Of a stretch of 64,000 nucleotides of DNA, positions 7,182 to 15,938 are shown piece by piece. The stretch is from RYN-230 sp963844695 (GTDB lineage Bacteria; Actinomycetota; Actinomycetes; Streptosporangiales; Streptosporangiaceae). The stretch lies in assembly GCA_963844695.1 (NCBI GenBank), contig CAWJPL010000007.1, positions 1 through 64,000 on the forward strand, in the 5' to 3' direction. Below the pieces are notes generated by a model. The model saw nothing but the letters and a program-made list of their open reading frames with translations, did not search any database and was not told the DNA's origin. Both the position numbers and the translations under genes were made by a program. Each line of letters starts with the position of its first letter. Position 1 is the first letter of the stretch.

Positions 7182-9035
7182 GTGGACCAGTTGCTGCCCC
7201 TTGTGGTTGTCGTGCCGCTGCTGGTGGCCGCAGCGATCTCGGCGCTCACCCCACTGCTGCGCCGCCGGCGCCGCATCCTGGACTCGACCGCCATCGTGAC
7301 CAGTGCCGTGGTGGCCGGGATGCTGGCCGTCATCATGATCCGGGTCGCGCACTCCGACCAGGCCTACTGGTTCGCCGGGTTCCGGCCTCAGCACGGGATC
7401 GCGATCGGCATCGACTTCGAGGTCGGGCCGCTCAGCGCGGGCCTGGCCTGCCTGGCCGCGGTCCTGGTCACCGCGGGGATGATCTTCTCGTGGCGCTACT
7501 TCGAGCGGGTGGCTACCTACTACCACGTGCTGATGCTGACGTTCCTGGCCGGCATGACCGGGTTCTGCCTGACCGGCGACATCTTCGACATGTTCGTCTG
7601 GTTCGAGCTGATGGGGGTGTCGGCGTACGCGCTGACCGCCTACCGGCCCGAGGAACGCGGCTCCATCCAGGGCGCGCTGAACTTCGCGATCACCAACAGC
7701 ATCGGTGCCTACCTGACCCTGTCCGGGATCGCCGTCGTCTACGGGCGCACCGGCGCGCTGAACATGGCCCAGATCGGCCGGGACCTCGCCCGGCACCGGC
7801 CGGACGGGCTGGTCGTGGTGGCGTTCGTGCTGATCATCACCGGGTGGCTGATCAAGTCGGCGATCGTCCCGTTCCACTTCTGGCTGGCCGACGCGCACGC
7901 GGTCGCGCCCACCCCGGTGTGCGTGCTGTTCTCCGGCGTCATGGTGGAGCTCGGCCTCTACGGCGTCGCCCGGGTCTACTGGTCGATGTTCGGCCAGGCC
8001 CTGACCGGGCACACACTGGGCAACCGGGACACGATCAGCCACGCGTTCCTGGCCCTCGGCCTGGTCACCACGATCATGGGCGCCCTGTTCTGCTTCCGGG
8101 AACGGCACATCAAGCGGCTGCTCGCGTTTTCGACCATCAGCCACGCGGGCATGTTCCTGACCGGCCTCGCGCTGCTCACCCCGCTCGGGCTGGCCGGTGC
8201 GGCGGTGTCCGTGGCCGGGCACGCGATGGTGAAGGCCGCGCTATTCCTGTGCACCGGGATCGTGCTGCACCGGCTGGGCTCGGTGAACGAGTCCGCGCTG
8301 CACGGCCGGGGGCGTCCGCTGCGGGCCACCGGCGTGGTCTTCACGCTGGCCGCCTTCGGCCTGGCCGACCTGCCCCCGTTCGCCACCTACCTGGGTAAGG
8401 GCTGGATCGAGGACGCTAGCTCGGTCGGCGGGATGACCTGGGTCATCGCGCTGCTCGTGTTCGCCTCGGCGGTCGTCGGCGGGGCTGTCCTGCGGGTGGC
8501 CGGCGGGGTCTTCTACGGGCTGGGTGACCCGCCCAGCGAGGACCCCCAGATGGCCCGGGAGTCGTCGGAAGAGACCAGCGAGACCGACGAGGGCGAGCAG
8601 CGGACCCCGCTCACCATGATCATCCCGCCGGCCGTGCTGGTCGCCGCCGCCGCGGTGATCGGGCTGCTGCCCGGGCTGGGTTCCGTGGTGGAGGCGGCCG
8701 CCGTGCGGTTCCAGGATCAGCACGCCTACGACGCGACCGTGCTGCACGGGGCGCGCATCGCTCACGTGACCGCGCCCTATCCCGCCGGCCCCGCCGGGGC
8801 GACCGTGACCGACCTGGTCATCGGGCTGGGCACGGTCGCCGGGGCGGTCTTCCTCGCCTTCGCGGCCCTGTACTGGCGGCGGCTGCCGGTGCTGCGCCGG
8901 GGGTTCGAGCCGGGCACCGGGCTGGTGCGGCCGCTGCGGCGGTTCCAGAGCGGCGTGGTCAACGACTACGTCACCTGGATCGTGATCGGGGTGGCCTGCC
9001 TGGGCGGCGCCCTGGCCTTCTCGATCCGTGGATAA
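7182..9035 (+). CDS. mnhD: Mrp-type antiporter subunit D (MnhD; ND2/4/5 proton-translocating family)
   Basis: A 617-residue polytopic protein of the proton-conducting NADH-quinone oxidoreductase family. Diagnostic segments are FDMFVWFELMGVSAYALTAY (the acidic residue of helix 5), IKSAIVPFHFWLADAHAVAP (lysine of helix 7), RHIKRLLAFSTISHAGMFL and GHAMVKAALFLCTGI. It starts at GTG 7182. It is longer than typical MnhD (~500) because of an acidic loop near 450-475 (EESSEETSETDEGE region) and an extra C-terminal hydrophobic part ending DYVTWIVIGVACLGGALAFS. It is the only antiporter-like ion-channel subunit in the operon, as no MrpA-like partner is encoded. Confidence 0.88.
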   Translation: MDQLLPLVVVVPLLVAAAISALTPLLRRRRRILDSTAIVTSAVVAGMLAVIMIRVAHSDQAYWFAGFRPQHGIAIGIDFEVGPLSAGLACLAAVLVTAGMIFSWRYFERVATYYHVLMLTFLAGMTGFCLTGDIFDMFVWFELMGVSAYALTAYRPEERGSIQGALNFAITNSIGAYLTLSGIAVVYGRTGALNMAQIGRDLARHRPDGLVVVAFVLIITGWLIKSAIVPFHFWLADAHAVAPTPVCVLFSGVMVELGLYGVARVYWSMFGQALTGHTLGNRDTISHAFLALGLVTTIMGALFCFRERHIKRLLAFSTISHAGMFLTGLALLTPLGLAGAAVSVAGHAMVKAALFLCTGIVLHRLGSVNESALHGRGRPLRATGVVFTLAAFGLADLPPFATYLGKGWIEDASSVGGMTWVIALLVFASAVVGGAVLRVAGGVFYGLGDPPSEDPQMARESSEETSETDEGEQRTPLTMIIPPAVLVAAAAVIGLLPGLGSVVEAAAVRFQDQHAYDATVLHGARIAHVTAPYPAGPAGATVTDLVIGLGTVAGAVFLAFAALYWRRLPVLRRGFEPGTGLVRPLRRFQSGVVNDYVTWIVIGVACLGGALAFSIRG

Positions 9036-9065
9036 GCCCCGCCCGGCCGGGTATCACGCAGTGAC

Positions 9066-9665
9066 GTGACCACGCTTACCGAACTCGGGCGGGAAGCCGC
9101 GTCCTGCACCCGCTGCGACCTCTACCAGCGGGCGACCGCGACGGTGTTCGGCGAGGGCCGCCCGGACGCACCGCTGGCCCTGGTCGGCGAGGCGCCGGGA
9201 GACCAGGAGGACAAGCAAGGCCACCCGTTCGTCGGCCCGGCCGGGCATGTCCTCGACCGCGCGCTGCGCGACAGTGGCATCAACCGCGACGAGGCTTACC
9301 TCACGAACGCGGTGAAGCACTTCAGGTGGACCGCGCGCGGCCAGCGCCGCATCCACCAGCGCCCCAACGGTACCGAGATCCTGGCCTGCCGCGCCTGGCT
9401 GGAAGCGGAACTGGCGGTGGTCGGGCCCCGGATCACCGTGGCCCTGGGCGCGGTCGCCGGGGAGTCGATCTTCGGCCGCGGGTTCCGGGTGCGTGACCAT
9501 CGCGGCCGGCTGGAGGAGGTCACGGTGGGCGAGTGGCACGGCCCGGTACTGACCACCGTCCATCCCTCCTCGATCCTCCGGGCCGAGGACGGCGGCGCCC
9601 GCGAGGAAGCGTTCGCCGGCTTCGTGGCCGACCTGGTCAAAGCCCGCGAGGCGCTGGCGGCCTGA
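9066..9665 (+). CDS. udgX: UdgX-like family 4 uracil-DNA glycosylase (uracil-DNA crosslinking type)
   Basis: A 199-residue protein with the family 4 motifs GEAPGDQEDKQGHPFVGPAG and TVHPSSILR. C14-x2-C17 and C108 are iron-sulfur ligand candidates, while the place of the third family 4 cysteine holds His85 (NAVKHF). The loop RGQRRIHQ with His97 is the hallmark of UdgX, whose histidine attacks the sugar after uracil release and leaves the protein covalently bound to DNA. Mycobacterial UdgX has, as I recall, Gln after GE in the first motif; here it is Ala, as in ordinary family 4 enzymes. The GTG at 9066 fits family length. It stands alone, 30 bases after mnhD and in the same direction. Confidence 0.85.
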   Translation: MTTLTELGREAASCTRCDLYQRATATVFGEGRPDAPLALVGEAPGDQEDKQGHPFVGPAGHVLDRALRDSGINRDEAYLTNAVKHFRWTARGQRRIHQRPNGTEILACRAWLEAELAVVGPRITVALGAVAGESIFGRGFRVRDHRGRLEEVTVGEWHGPVLTTVHPSSILRAEDGGAREEAFAGFVADLVKAREALAA

Positions 9666-9748
9666 GCGGCGTGCCTGACCGGCCAGGTCCACCGGCCCGC
9701 GCCTTCTGTCCTGCGACTGGCGGCCGGTCCCTGGCTGCGGGACCCAGG

Positions 9749-10119
9749 TCAGCTCTCCGGCCTGGGGCTGAACAGCGCGAACATGGCGCCATGAGGGTCG
9801 GTGAGATAGGCGACGACCATGCCGTCTTCCAGCGTCATCGGCGCGACGACGGTCTTGCCGCCGAGTTCCTCGCTGCGGGCCGCCGTCACGGCCACGTCGT
9901 CCACCTGCGACGACGAAGACCGCGTAGGGCGGGATGTTGCCGCCGGTGTTGAAGATGCCGCCGGACGGGCGCTCCGGCCCCCGGGGCGGTGATCAGGGTG
10001 TAGCCGCCGTCGGGCGCGAACGACCAGCCGAACAGCGGGCCGTAGAAGGCTTTGGCCGCGTCGACGTCCGGGGCCCCGATCTCGAACCAGGACACGCTGT
10101 TAGCTGCGGGTGCGGACAT
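9749..10119 (-). pseudogene. VOC (glyoxalase/bleomycin-resistance fold) protein, two frameshifts
   Basis: The start (SVSWFEIGAPDVDAAKAFYG, PLFGWSFAPDGGYTLI) is typical of two-domain VOC-superfamily proteins of the CFP32 type. The reading then moves to a second frame (GGIFNTGGNIPPYAVFV) and to a third (VDDVAVTAARSEELGGKTVV ... GMVVAYLTDPHGAMFALFSP), which ends at a TGA at 9749. Changes of frame lie near 9985 and 9910. All three parts are well conserved, so base-calling errors are as likely as decay. At about 122 codons it corresponds to one VOC domain. Substrate unknown. It is divergent from nothing close by and ends 84 bases from udgX. Confidence 0.65.
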
Positions 10120-10251
10120 GGTTTCCTCCGTCAGGCTGGCGATCTGTCTAGCGCCAGCCTGCGCGACTTCCGCGACAGCCCTATGTCGGTGTTTCCTGGC
10201 GTGTTCCCGGACACCACCGGCCCGCCCGCGCCGACCCCGGTCCCGGCACGA

Positions 10252-11948
10252 TCAGGCACCGGGCGCGTGGCCCGGCCCGGCCACAGGCGTGGCCAGCGAG
10301 TGCGGCACGTCACGATAGAGCGGCACGACCTCATCAAGTCCGGTGAGCTGGAGGATACGGGCCACCGGCGAGCCGCCGAGAGCCAGGCGGAACTCCAGGC
10401 CGCGCGCGGTGGCCATGTCGCGGGCGCGGGCCAGCACCGCGACTCCCGCCGAGTCGCAGAACACCGTGCCGGTCAGGTCAGCGGTGATCACTTCGGGCGA
10501 TCCGGACGCCGCGGCCGCGATGAGCTCAGCCACGTCGGGGGCGTTGATCACGTCGGTCTCCCCCGGCATGGTCACGACGGCGTGCCGTCCGGACCACTGG
10601 ATACGCGGGTCCCCGCTGCCGGTCAGAACCTGGCCGCTGTCCCCGTGGTAGCCGGCACCGTGGTCATTGGCACCGTGGTCATTGGCACCGTGGTCACGGG
10701 CACCCTGGTCACGGGCACCCTGGTCGCTGGCGTCGCGGGCGCCGCCCGGAACGGGCGTCCGGCGGAGCAGGAGCAAAGCCACGTCGTCCTCGTGCGCGAC
10801 GTAACCAGCCATCCGTCCCATGACCAGGGCGCAGCCCGTTTCGGGATCGGTGGCGGTGAGAGCGGCGGACAACCGGGCGATCCCATCGTCGATGGGCCGG
10901 TCCCGGCGTTCGACGAGCCCATCGGTGTACAGGCACAGGACCCCGCCCGCGGGCACCGGCACCGTCTTCGTCCGCCGGGGAGCCGTGCCCGGCACGCCGA
11001 TGAGCAGGTCAGGGAAGACCTCGACCGGGACGGTGGGCTGGCCCGGGACACCGATCAGCGGGGGCAGATGGCCGGAACAGGAGATGTTCACCTGGTCCAG
11101 GGAGGGAGTGAACACCGCGTAGAGCACGGTGGCCATCGCCTGCGGCTCGAAATACCGCATCTTGTGATCCAGGCGGTCCAGGACCTCGGCGGGGTCGGTG
11201 GTCTGCAGTGCGTAGGCCCGCAGCGCGCTGCGCATCCGGCCCATGATCACCGCTGCTTTCAGCCCGGTGCCGGCCACGTCCCCGATCACGACGCACACCT
11301 CACCCGAAGGGAGAACGAACACGTCGTACCAGTCGCCGCCGACGTGGCCGCTGCCGGGAACGTAACGCGCCGCCATCTCCAGCCCGGCGATGGCCGGGAG
11401 GGCGGACGGTAGCAGGCTGTGCTGCAGCGCCGCGGCCGCGGCCCGGTCCATCTGGGCGTTCAGGGTCTGAACCGCCAGCGCGGCACGATCCGCCGCCACC
11501 TGCAGCAGATCAGAGTCGTCGCTGGTGAAGGCGCGGGGACTGAGCGTCCCCACGTGCAGGACGCCGATGACCACCCCCCCGGCCCGCAGCGGAGCGCCCA
11601 TGAGGGACCGGATGCCCTTGTCCAGCAGGATGGGGTTGAACACCGTGGTGTGATCAACCTCAGCGAGGATCACCGGACGGTCTTCCGCCGCGACCCGCCC
11701 GGCGAACCCCGCGCCGAGCGGGATCCGCACCCCCTGGCGGCACTTCTTCTTCCAGCCCGCTCGCGGCCGTCGCGACCAGCTGCCCGGAGGGGGAGTCCAG
11801 CAGCAGCACTGCGGCTGTGTCGGCTTGCAGGGCGTCTTTCACCCGGGCCGACGAGCGCCTCCAGCAGAGCCTGGGGATCCAGCGCAGACAGCGCTGCGTC
11901 AGTGATCGACTGGATGTCACGCAGCTTCTCCGCCCAGCCAGGCGACAT
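10252..11948 (-). CDS. GAF-SpoIIE (PP2C) phosphatase with C-terminal STAS domain, two frameshifts in the GAF part
   Basis: The intact section (10252-11730) holds the end of a GAF sensor domain (FTSDDSDLLQVAADRAALAV), a SpoIIE-type serine phosphatase with metal aspartates in GGDWYDVF, GDVAGTG, YTDGLVER and HEDDVALLLLRR, a glycine/histidine repeat linker and a STAS antagonist domain with the phospho-acceptor context FCDSAGVAVLA. The N-terminal GAF half continues in two other frames (SARVKDALQADTAAVLLLDS; MSPGWAEKLRDIQSITDAAL), with shifts near 11730 and 11845. ATG 11948 is my start; the frame is open to 12146 and LPEEWNRVTDPDVWHPDENA upstream may also be coding. Such proteins dephosphorylate anti-sigma antagonists in partner-switching pathways. 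Fusing phosphatase and antagonist places both in one polypeptide. Confidence 0.75.
10654..10728. repeat. Five 15-bp tandem repeats in the phosphatase linker
   Basis: Five direct copies of a 15-base unit (GGCACCGTGGTCATT and variants) run without gaps. They encode five copies of a pentapeptide of the type DQGAR/DHGAN on the minus strand, joining the SpoIIE and STAS domains. Because the unit is a multiple of three, copy-number change alters linker length without breaking the frame. Confidence 0.9.
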
Positions 11949-12286
11949 CACTGGACGCTGCGCGGGACCCGTGGCGTTCTCGTCAGGGTGCCACACGTCA
12001 GGGTCCGTGACCCGGTTCCACTCCTCGGGCAACAGCCCGCACCGCCTTTCCGCCCCGGCAGGCAACGAGCTACAGACGCCGCCTTGGTATATCAAACCCG
12101 GCCCCGCGGCACCAGATGCAAACGTCCGGACTCGGACAGAGATCATCCAACCGCTTTCCTGACCACCATGGTTCAGGGGGTCTGCCAGCTAAATAACTAC
12201 AGTCCCCGAGGGAAAGAAAGGAGACCGTTCCCCCAGGGAAAGGAGACGGCCCATAGCGCGGGGAGCGGAGCGTCCAGGGAGAGGAC

Positions 12287-12334
12287 GGTTCGTGGCGAGA
12301 GCAGGTCAACGGTTCGTGGGGAGAGCAGGTCAAC
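12287..12334. repeat. 24-bp direct tandem repeat (two copies) in an intergenic region
   Basis: Two adjacent 24-base copies (GGTTCGTGGCGAGAGCAGG... and one with G for C at base 10) lie between the phosphatase and the Vms1-like gene. The surrounding 12150-12409 stretch is purine-rich on the plus strand and has no convincing gene. The repeat sits about 75-120 bases before the downstream start and could be part of its control region, but no known operator is recognisable. Confidence 0.7.
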
Positions 12335-12409
12335 GGGAAGGGTGATTCAGGGGGGAAGCAGCGATTCCGGGGGAAGTACTTCTAGTCTGGAGCAGGCCTA
12401 GAGACCGGG

Positions 12410-13528
12410 GTGATCGTGATGGACCTGCAGTTCCTGCGGCCGCTGTATGAGCACTTCGGCGGCTACGTGTCGGTGTACCTGGATACCTCGCGGGACTCCG
12501 AGGACGCCACCCGCGCGCTCGACCTGCGCTGGCGTTCCGCCCGTGAGCGGCTGGCCAGCGCCGGGGCCGACCGCCCCACGCTGGACGCGCTGGCCGGGGT
12601 GATAACCGACGCGAGCCGGGGCGCGCCCGGCCGGGCGGCGTTCGGCCGCGGCGGCCAGGTGGTGCTGACCGAGGCGCTGCCGCACCCGCCGCGCCGCGAG
12701 ATCGCCCGGCTGGCCGCCCTGCCCCATGTCATGCCGCTGCTCGCGCAGCGCAGGCCGCACGTGGCGTATCTGCGGGTGATGGCCCGGCACGACGGCGGGG
12801 AGATCGCGGCGGTTACCGCCGCTGGCGCGCAGGGCGACGAGGAGGTCACCGGAACGGGCCGCCCGGTGCACAAGGTCAGGAGCGGCGGCTCGTCCCAGCT
12901 GAGGTACCAGAACCACACCGAGGACGCCTGGCAGACCAACGCCAAGGAACTCGCCGGGCGGGTGACCGCCGAGGCCCGCGACGTGGGCGCCGAGCTCATC
13001 GTGGTCGCCGGTGACCCGGTAGCCCGGACGTTGCTGGTCCGCGAGCTCGGCACCGACCTCGCCGCCATCACGGTGACCATCGAGCGGGAGGTCAGTGCGG
13101 ACAGCGACGAGGTAGCCCGCGCCGCCGACGAGGCGGTCGCCCAGCACGTGGCCCAGCGCAACCAGCAGCACTTCGACCACTGGCGCACCCAGCTGGCCCA
13201 TGACCACGGCGTCCAGGGACTGGCCGCCACCATGACTGCGCTCCGTGACGGTGGTGCCGCCGAACTGGTGCTCGCCGACCACCCCGAGTCGGCCCTGACC
13301 GCGTGGGTCGGGCCCGGGGGAATCGAGCTGGCCGCCACCGCAGACGAGCTGACCGGGCGGGGCGTCCAGGACCCAGTGCAGGACCGCGCCGACGCCGCGC
13401 TGGCCCGTGGTCTGTCAACCAGCGACGCCCAGCTGTACATCCTGCCCGCGGACCTGGCCGCCAGCGCCGGAGCCCCGCAGGACGGCGTCGGCGCGGTGCT
13501 GCGCCTGCCCCGGGAAGCCGTCACCTGA
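12410..13528 (+). CDS. Vms1-like/bacterial eRF1-fold protein (Rv2629 family)
   Basis: A 372-residue protein related to the mycobacterial dormancy protein Rv2629 and the baeRF/Vms1 group of archaeo-eukaryotic release-factor-like proteins. The start MDLQFLRPLYEHFGGYVSVY and LDTSRDSEDATRALDLRWRS is characteristic, as are AELIVVAGDPVARTLLVREL in the middle domain and the last domain near VLADHPESALTAWVGPGG. Eukaryotic Vms1 releases nascent chains from stalled ribosomes; the bacterial role is unproven. Possible starts are GTG 12410, GTG 12416 and ATG 12419. The best fit to the family is ATG 12419 or a few codons earlier. Nothing coupled is nearby. Confidence 0.75.
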   Translation: MIVMDLQFLRPLYEHFGGYVSVYLDTSRDSEDATRALDLRWRSARERLASAGADRPTLDALAGVITDASRGAPGRAAFGRGGQVVLTEALPHPPRREIARLAALPHVMPLLAQRRPHVAYLRVMARHDGGEIAAVTAAGAQGDEEVTGTGRPVHKVRSGGSSQLRYQNHTEDAWQTNAKELAGRVTAEARDVGAELIVVAGDPVARTLLVRELGTDLAAITVTIEREVSADSDEVARAADEAVAQHVAQRNQQHFDHWRTQLAHDHGVQGLAATMTALRDGGAAELVLADHPESALTAWVGPGGIELAATADELTGRGVQDPVQDRADAALARGLSTSDAQLYILPADLAASAGAPQDGVGAVLRLPREAVT

Positions 13529-13672
13529 CCGGCGCGCGAGCGCCCGGTGGAGTCAAGCTTCACGCGTCGTGAGCCCCGGTCTCGCCCCTGGTCTGCCGGA
13601 CGCCACAGCCCTGGCCGGCCGGACGTCACACCACAGGCTGCGGCGGACGTCCCGGCCACGCCGAAGCGCTGC

Positions 13673-13686
13673 TAGCTTTACCGGTC
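13673..13686 (+). promoter_or_regulatory. Probable -10 element giving a leaderless mRNA for the epimerase
   Basis: TAGCTT at 13673-13678 ends 8 bases before the ATG at 13687, and there is no purine-rich ribosome-binding site between them. This matches the actinobacterial leaderless pattern (TANNNT 6-9 bases before the start codon). Confidence 0.5.
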
Positions 13687-14658
13687 ATGACTGAACCTGT
13701 CGTGACTGAACCGGTCGTGATCGCTCCTCAGCGTGTTCTGGTCACCGGCGGAGCCGGCTTCGTGGGTGCGACGCTGGTCCGGCGGCTGGCGGGCAGCGGG
13801 CATTCGGTCCGCGTGTTCGACAACTACTCGACCGGCAACCCGGCCTACCTGGACGGCGTGGGCGCCGAACTGGCCGAAGGCGACATCCGCGACCCCGGCG
13901 CCCTCGACGCCGCGCTCGCCGGGATCGACTCGATCATCCACCTGGCCGCGGCCGGCTCGGTCGTGATGTCCGTGGCCGACCCGGTGACGAACTTCGAGGC
14001 CAACGTGCTGGGCACGTTCCGGGTGCTGGACGCGGCCCGGCGGGCCGGCGTGGAACGGGTGGTCCTGGCTTCCACCGGCGGCGCGCTCATCGGTGACGCC
14101 CTGCCCCCGGTCAACGAGTTCTCGCTGCCCAAGCCGATCTCGCCGTACGGCGCGAGCAAGCTCGCCGGGGAGGGGTACGCGCACGCCTTCGCCAAGTCCT
14201 TCGGGATGCGCACGGTGGCGCTGCGGTTCGCCAACATCTACGGCCCGTGGAGTGGTCACAAGAAGGGCGCGATGACCGTGTTCTTCCGGGCCCTGCATAC
14301 CGGCCAGCCCCTCGTGATCTACGGCGACGGGACGTCGTCGCGGGACTACACGCATGTGGACGACATCGCTCACGCGCTGCAGCTGGCCCTGGAAGGCGAC
14401 GTGCCAGGCGGCACGGTCCTGCACATCGCCTCGGGCGTGGAGACCACCATCACCGAGCTCGCCGACCTCTGCCGGAACGCGGCGGGCCTGCCTGACCACC
14501 CGGTGGAGTACCAGCCCCGGCGGGTCGGCGAGGTGGACCGCAACTTCGCCACCTACGACCTGGCCAAGCAGGTGCTCGGCTACACGCCCGGCATCAGCCG
14601 CGAGGAGGGCATCACCCGGACCTGGGAGTGGTACCAGGAGCACGTCTTCCAGTCCTAG
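13687..14658 (+). CDS. NAD-dependent epimerase/dehydratase (UDP-glucose 4-epimerase-like SDR)
   Basis: A 323-residue extended short-chain dehydrogenase with the NAD-binding motif VTGGAGFVGATLVRRLAG, a catalytic Tyr154-x3-Lys158 (PYGASK) and the sugar-nucleotide region ALRFANIYGPWSG. YGDGTSSRDYTHVDDIAHAL is typical of UDP-glucose 4-epimerases and dTDP-glucose dehydratases; the catalytic Ser/Thr region reads LASTGGALIGD. The exact sugar is not decidable. The first codons contain a 15-base duplication (TEPVV twice). It stands before a response-regulator gene but with its own likely promoter, so no operon link is claimed. Confidence 0.8.
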   Translation: MTEPVVTEPVVIAPQRVLVTGGAGFVGATLVRRLAGSGHSVRVFDNYSTGNPAYLDGVGAELAEGDIRDPGALDAALAGIDSIIHLAAAGSVVMSVADPVTNFEANVLGTFRVLDAARRAGVERVVLASTGGALIGDALPPVNEFSLPKPISPYGASKLAGEGYAHAFAKSFGMRTVALRFANIYGPWSGHKKGAMTVFFRALHTGQPLVIYGDGTSSRDYTHVDDIAHALQLALEGDVPGGTVLHIASGVETTITELADLCRNAAGLPDHPVEYQPRRVGEVDRNFATYDLAKQVLGYTPGISREEGITRTWEWYQEHVFQS

Positions 14659-14726
14659 GCCCCCGGCCGCCAGGGTGGCCGCCGTGCTGCGGGCCCGGAT
14701 ACCTGTGCGGAAAGGCCTGAACACGC

Positions 14727-14741
14727 TACGATCACGGCCTG
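14727..14741 (+). promoter_or_regulatory. Probable -10 element for the NarL-type regulator (leaderless)
   Basis: TACGAT at 14727-14732 lies 9 bases before the ATG at 14742, without a ribosome-binding site in between. The arrangement fits a leaderless transcript, as for three other regulator or enzyme genes in this window. Confidence 0.45.
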
Positions 14742-15416
14742 ATGGACACGATTCGCGTCGCGCTGGCGGAAGACAACGTGCTGCTCCGGGAGGGCGTCTC
14801 CCGGCTGGTCGCGTCGAACGACGATTTCGAGCTGGTCGGCACGGCCTCCGACCTGCCGCAGCTGCTGGCCCTGGTCGGCGCCGAGCGCCCGGACGTGGTC
14901 GTCACCGACATCCGGATGCCGCCCACCGGGACCAACGAGGGCATCCAGGCGGCCGGCTGGCTCCGGGAGAACCATCCGGACGTCGGCGTGGTGGTGCTGA
15001 GCCAGTACACCGCGCCCGGCTACGCCATGGCGCTGCTGGAGCACGGCTCGGCCGGCCGGGCCTACCTGCTCAAGGAGCGGGTGGCCAGCGTGGACGAGCT
15101 GGCCCGGGCCATCCGCGCGGTGGCCGGCGGCGGGTCGGTGATCGACCCGATGGTGGTGGACGAGCTGGTCCGGTCCCGGTCGGCGCAGCAGCAGTCCAGC
15201 CTGGCCCAGCTCACCCCGCGGGAGACCGAGATCCTGGCCGAGATGGCCCAGGGCAAGAGCAACGCCGCGATCGCGCTCAGCCTGACCGTGTCCGAGCGGG
15301 CGGTGGAAAAGCACACCAACTCGATCTTCGCCAAGCTCGGGCTGAGCGAGGAGAAGGACCTGAACCGGCGGGTCAAGGCGGTGCTGCTCTACCTGGCCGA
15401 CACCCAGGGAAGCTGA
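14742..15416 (+). CDS. NarL/FixJ-family response regulator
   Basis: A 224-residue regulator with an N-terminal receiver domain: acidic pair ALAEDNVLLREGV, phospho-acceptor Asp56 in VVTDIRMPP, and Lys in AYLLKERV. The C-terminal LuxR-type helix-turn-helix reads LTPRETEILAEMAQGKSNAA then VSERAVEKHTNSIFAKLGLS. It is a full DNA-binding output protein. Its receiver is strikingly close to that of the cyclase fusion at 18916-20337, which retains a worn version of the same helix-turn-helix. The large sensor kinase encoded convergently at 15939 is the likely partner for one or both. Confidence 0.9.
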   Translation: MDTIRVALAEDNVLLREGVSRLVASNDDFELVGTASDLPQLLALVGAERPDVVVTDIRMPPTGTNEGIQAAGWLRENHPDVGVVVLSQYTAPGYAMALLEHGSAGRAYLLKERVASVDELARAIRAVAGGGSVIDPMVVDELVRSRSAQQQSSLAQLTPRETEILAEMAQGKSNAAIALSLTVSERAVEKHTNSIFAKLGLSEEKDLNRRVKAVLLYLADTQGS

Positions 15417-15479
15417 CCCACCAGCCGCGGGGGTGGCAGCACCCTCGGCCCGCGGGGCGCCCCGTGGCAAGCTTGAACC

Positions 15480-15872
15480 ATGACCACCCCGCACGCAGTG
15501 GTCGTGGTAGACGACCAGGCACCGTTCCGGATGGCCGCCCGGGCCGTGCTGCGCAGAATCGACTGTTTTGAGCTAGCCGGGGAGGCGTCCAGCGGCCCGG
15601 AGGCGATCGAGCTGGTCAACGCGCTGCACCCCGAGCTGGTGCTGATGGATATCAACATGCCGGAAATGAACGGCATCGAGGCGACCCGGCGCATCCTGGC
15701 CGCCCATCCCGACGTGGTGGTGTTTCTCTGCTCCACCTACGACGTGGCCGACCTGCCGCCCGCGGTTGCGGACAGCGGGGCGGCCGCCTACGTGAACAAG
15801 GAGCAGTTCGGCGCCGACATGCTCCGGCGGCTGTGGGCGGAGCGCAGCTCGGGATCGTTCGCGGCCAGCTGA
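15480..15872 (+). CDS. Stand-alone receiver-domain response regulator
   Basis: A 130-residue CheY-like protein: VVVVDDQAPFRMAARAVLRR at the N-terminus, phospho-acceptor Asp57 in VLMDINMPEMNGIEATRRIL, and Lys in AAYVNKEQFGAD near the end. There is no output domain; only an 11-residue tail follows. Such proteins shuttle phosphate or bind a partner. It lies 63 bases after the NarL-type regulator in the same direction and faces the sensor kinase gene, suggesting one signalling group. In many receivers the signal threonine is followed by Lys; here the region reads CSTYDVADLP. Confidence 0.85.
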   Translation: MTTPHAVVVVDDQAPFRMAARAVLRRIDCFELAGEASSGPEAIELVNALHPELVLMDINMPEMNGIEATRRILAAHPDVVVFLCSTYDVADLPPAVADSGAAAYVNKEQFGADMLRRLWAERSSGSFAAS

Positions 15873-15938
15873 CCGGTGGTATCCGGGGACAGGCAGCCGG
15901 CCGGGCCGGTTTTCGTTGCGGGCAGTAGATCTTGATCG

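Noticed and set aside
6819..8222. Long minus-strand open frame (467 codons) opposite mnhC/mnhD
   Set aside because: It is a GC-driven shadow with His/Gln/Asp-rich low-complexity translation; the plus-strand proteins are clear family members.
12070..12333. 87-codon minus-strand open frame before the Vms1-like gene
   Set aside because: It is formed across purine-rich repeat DNA, has no ribosome site or family resemblance.
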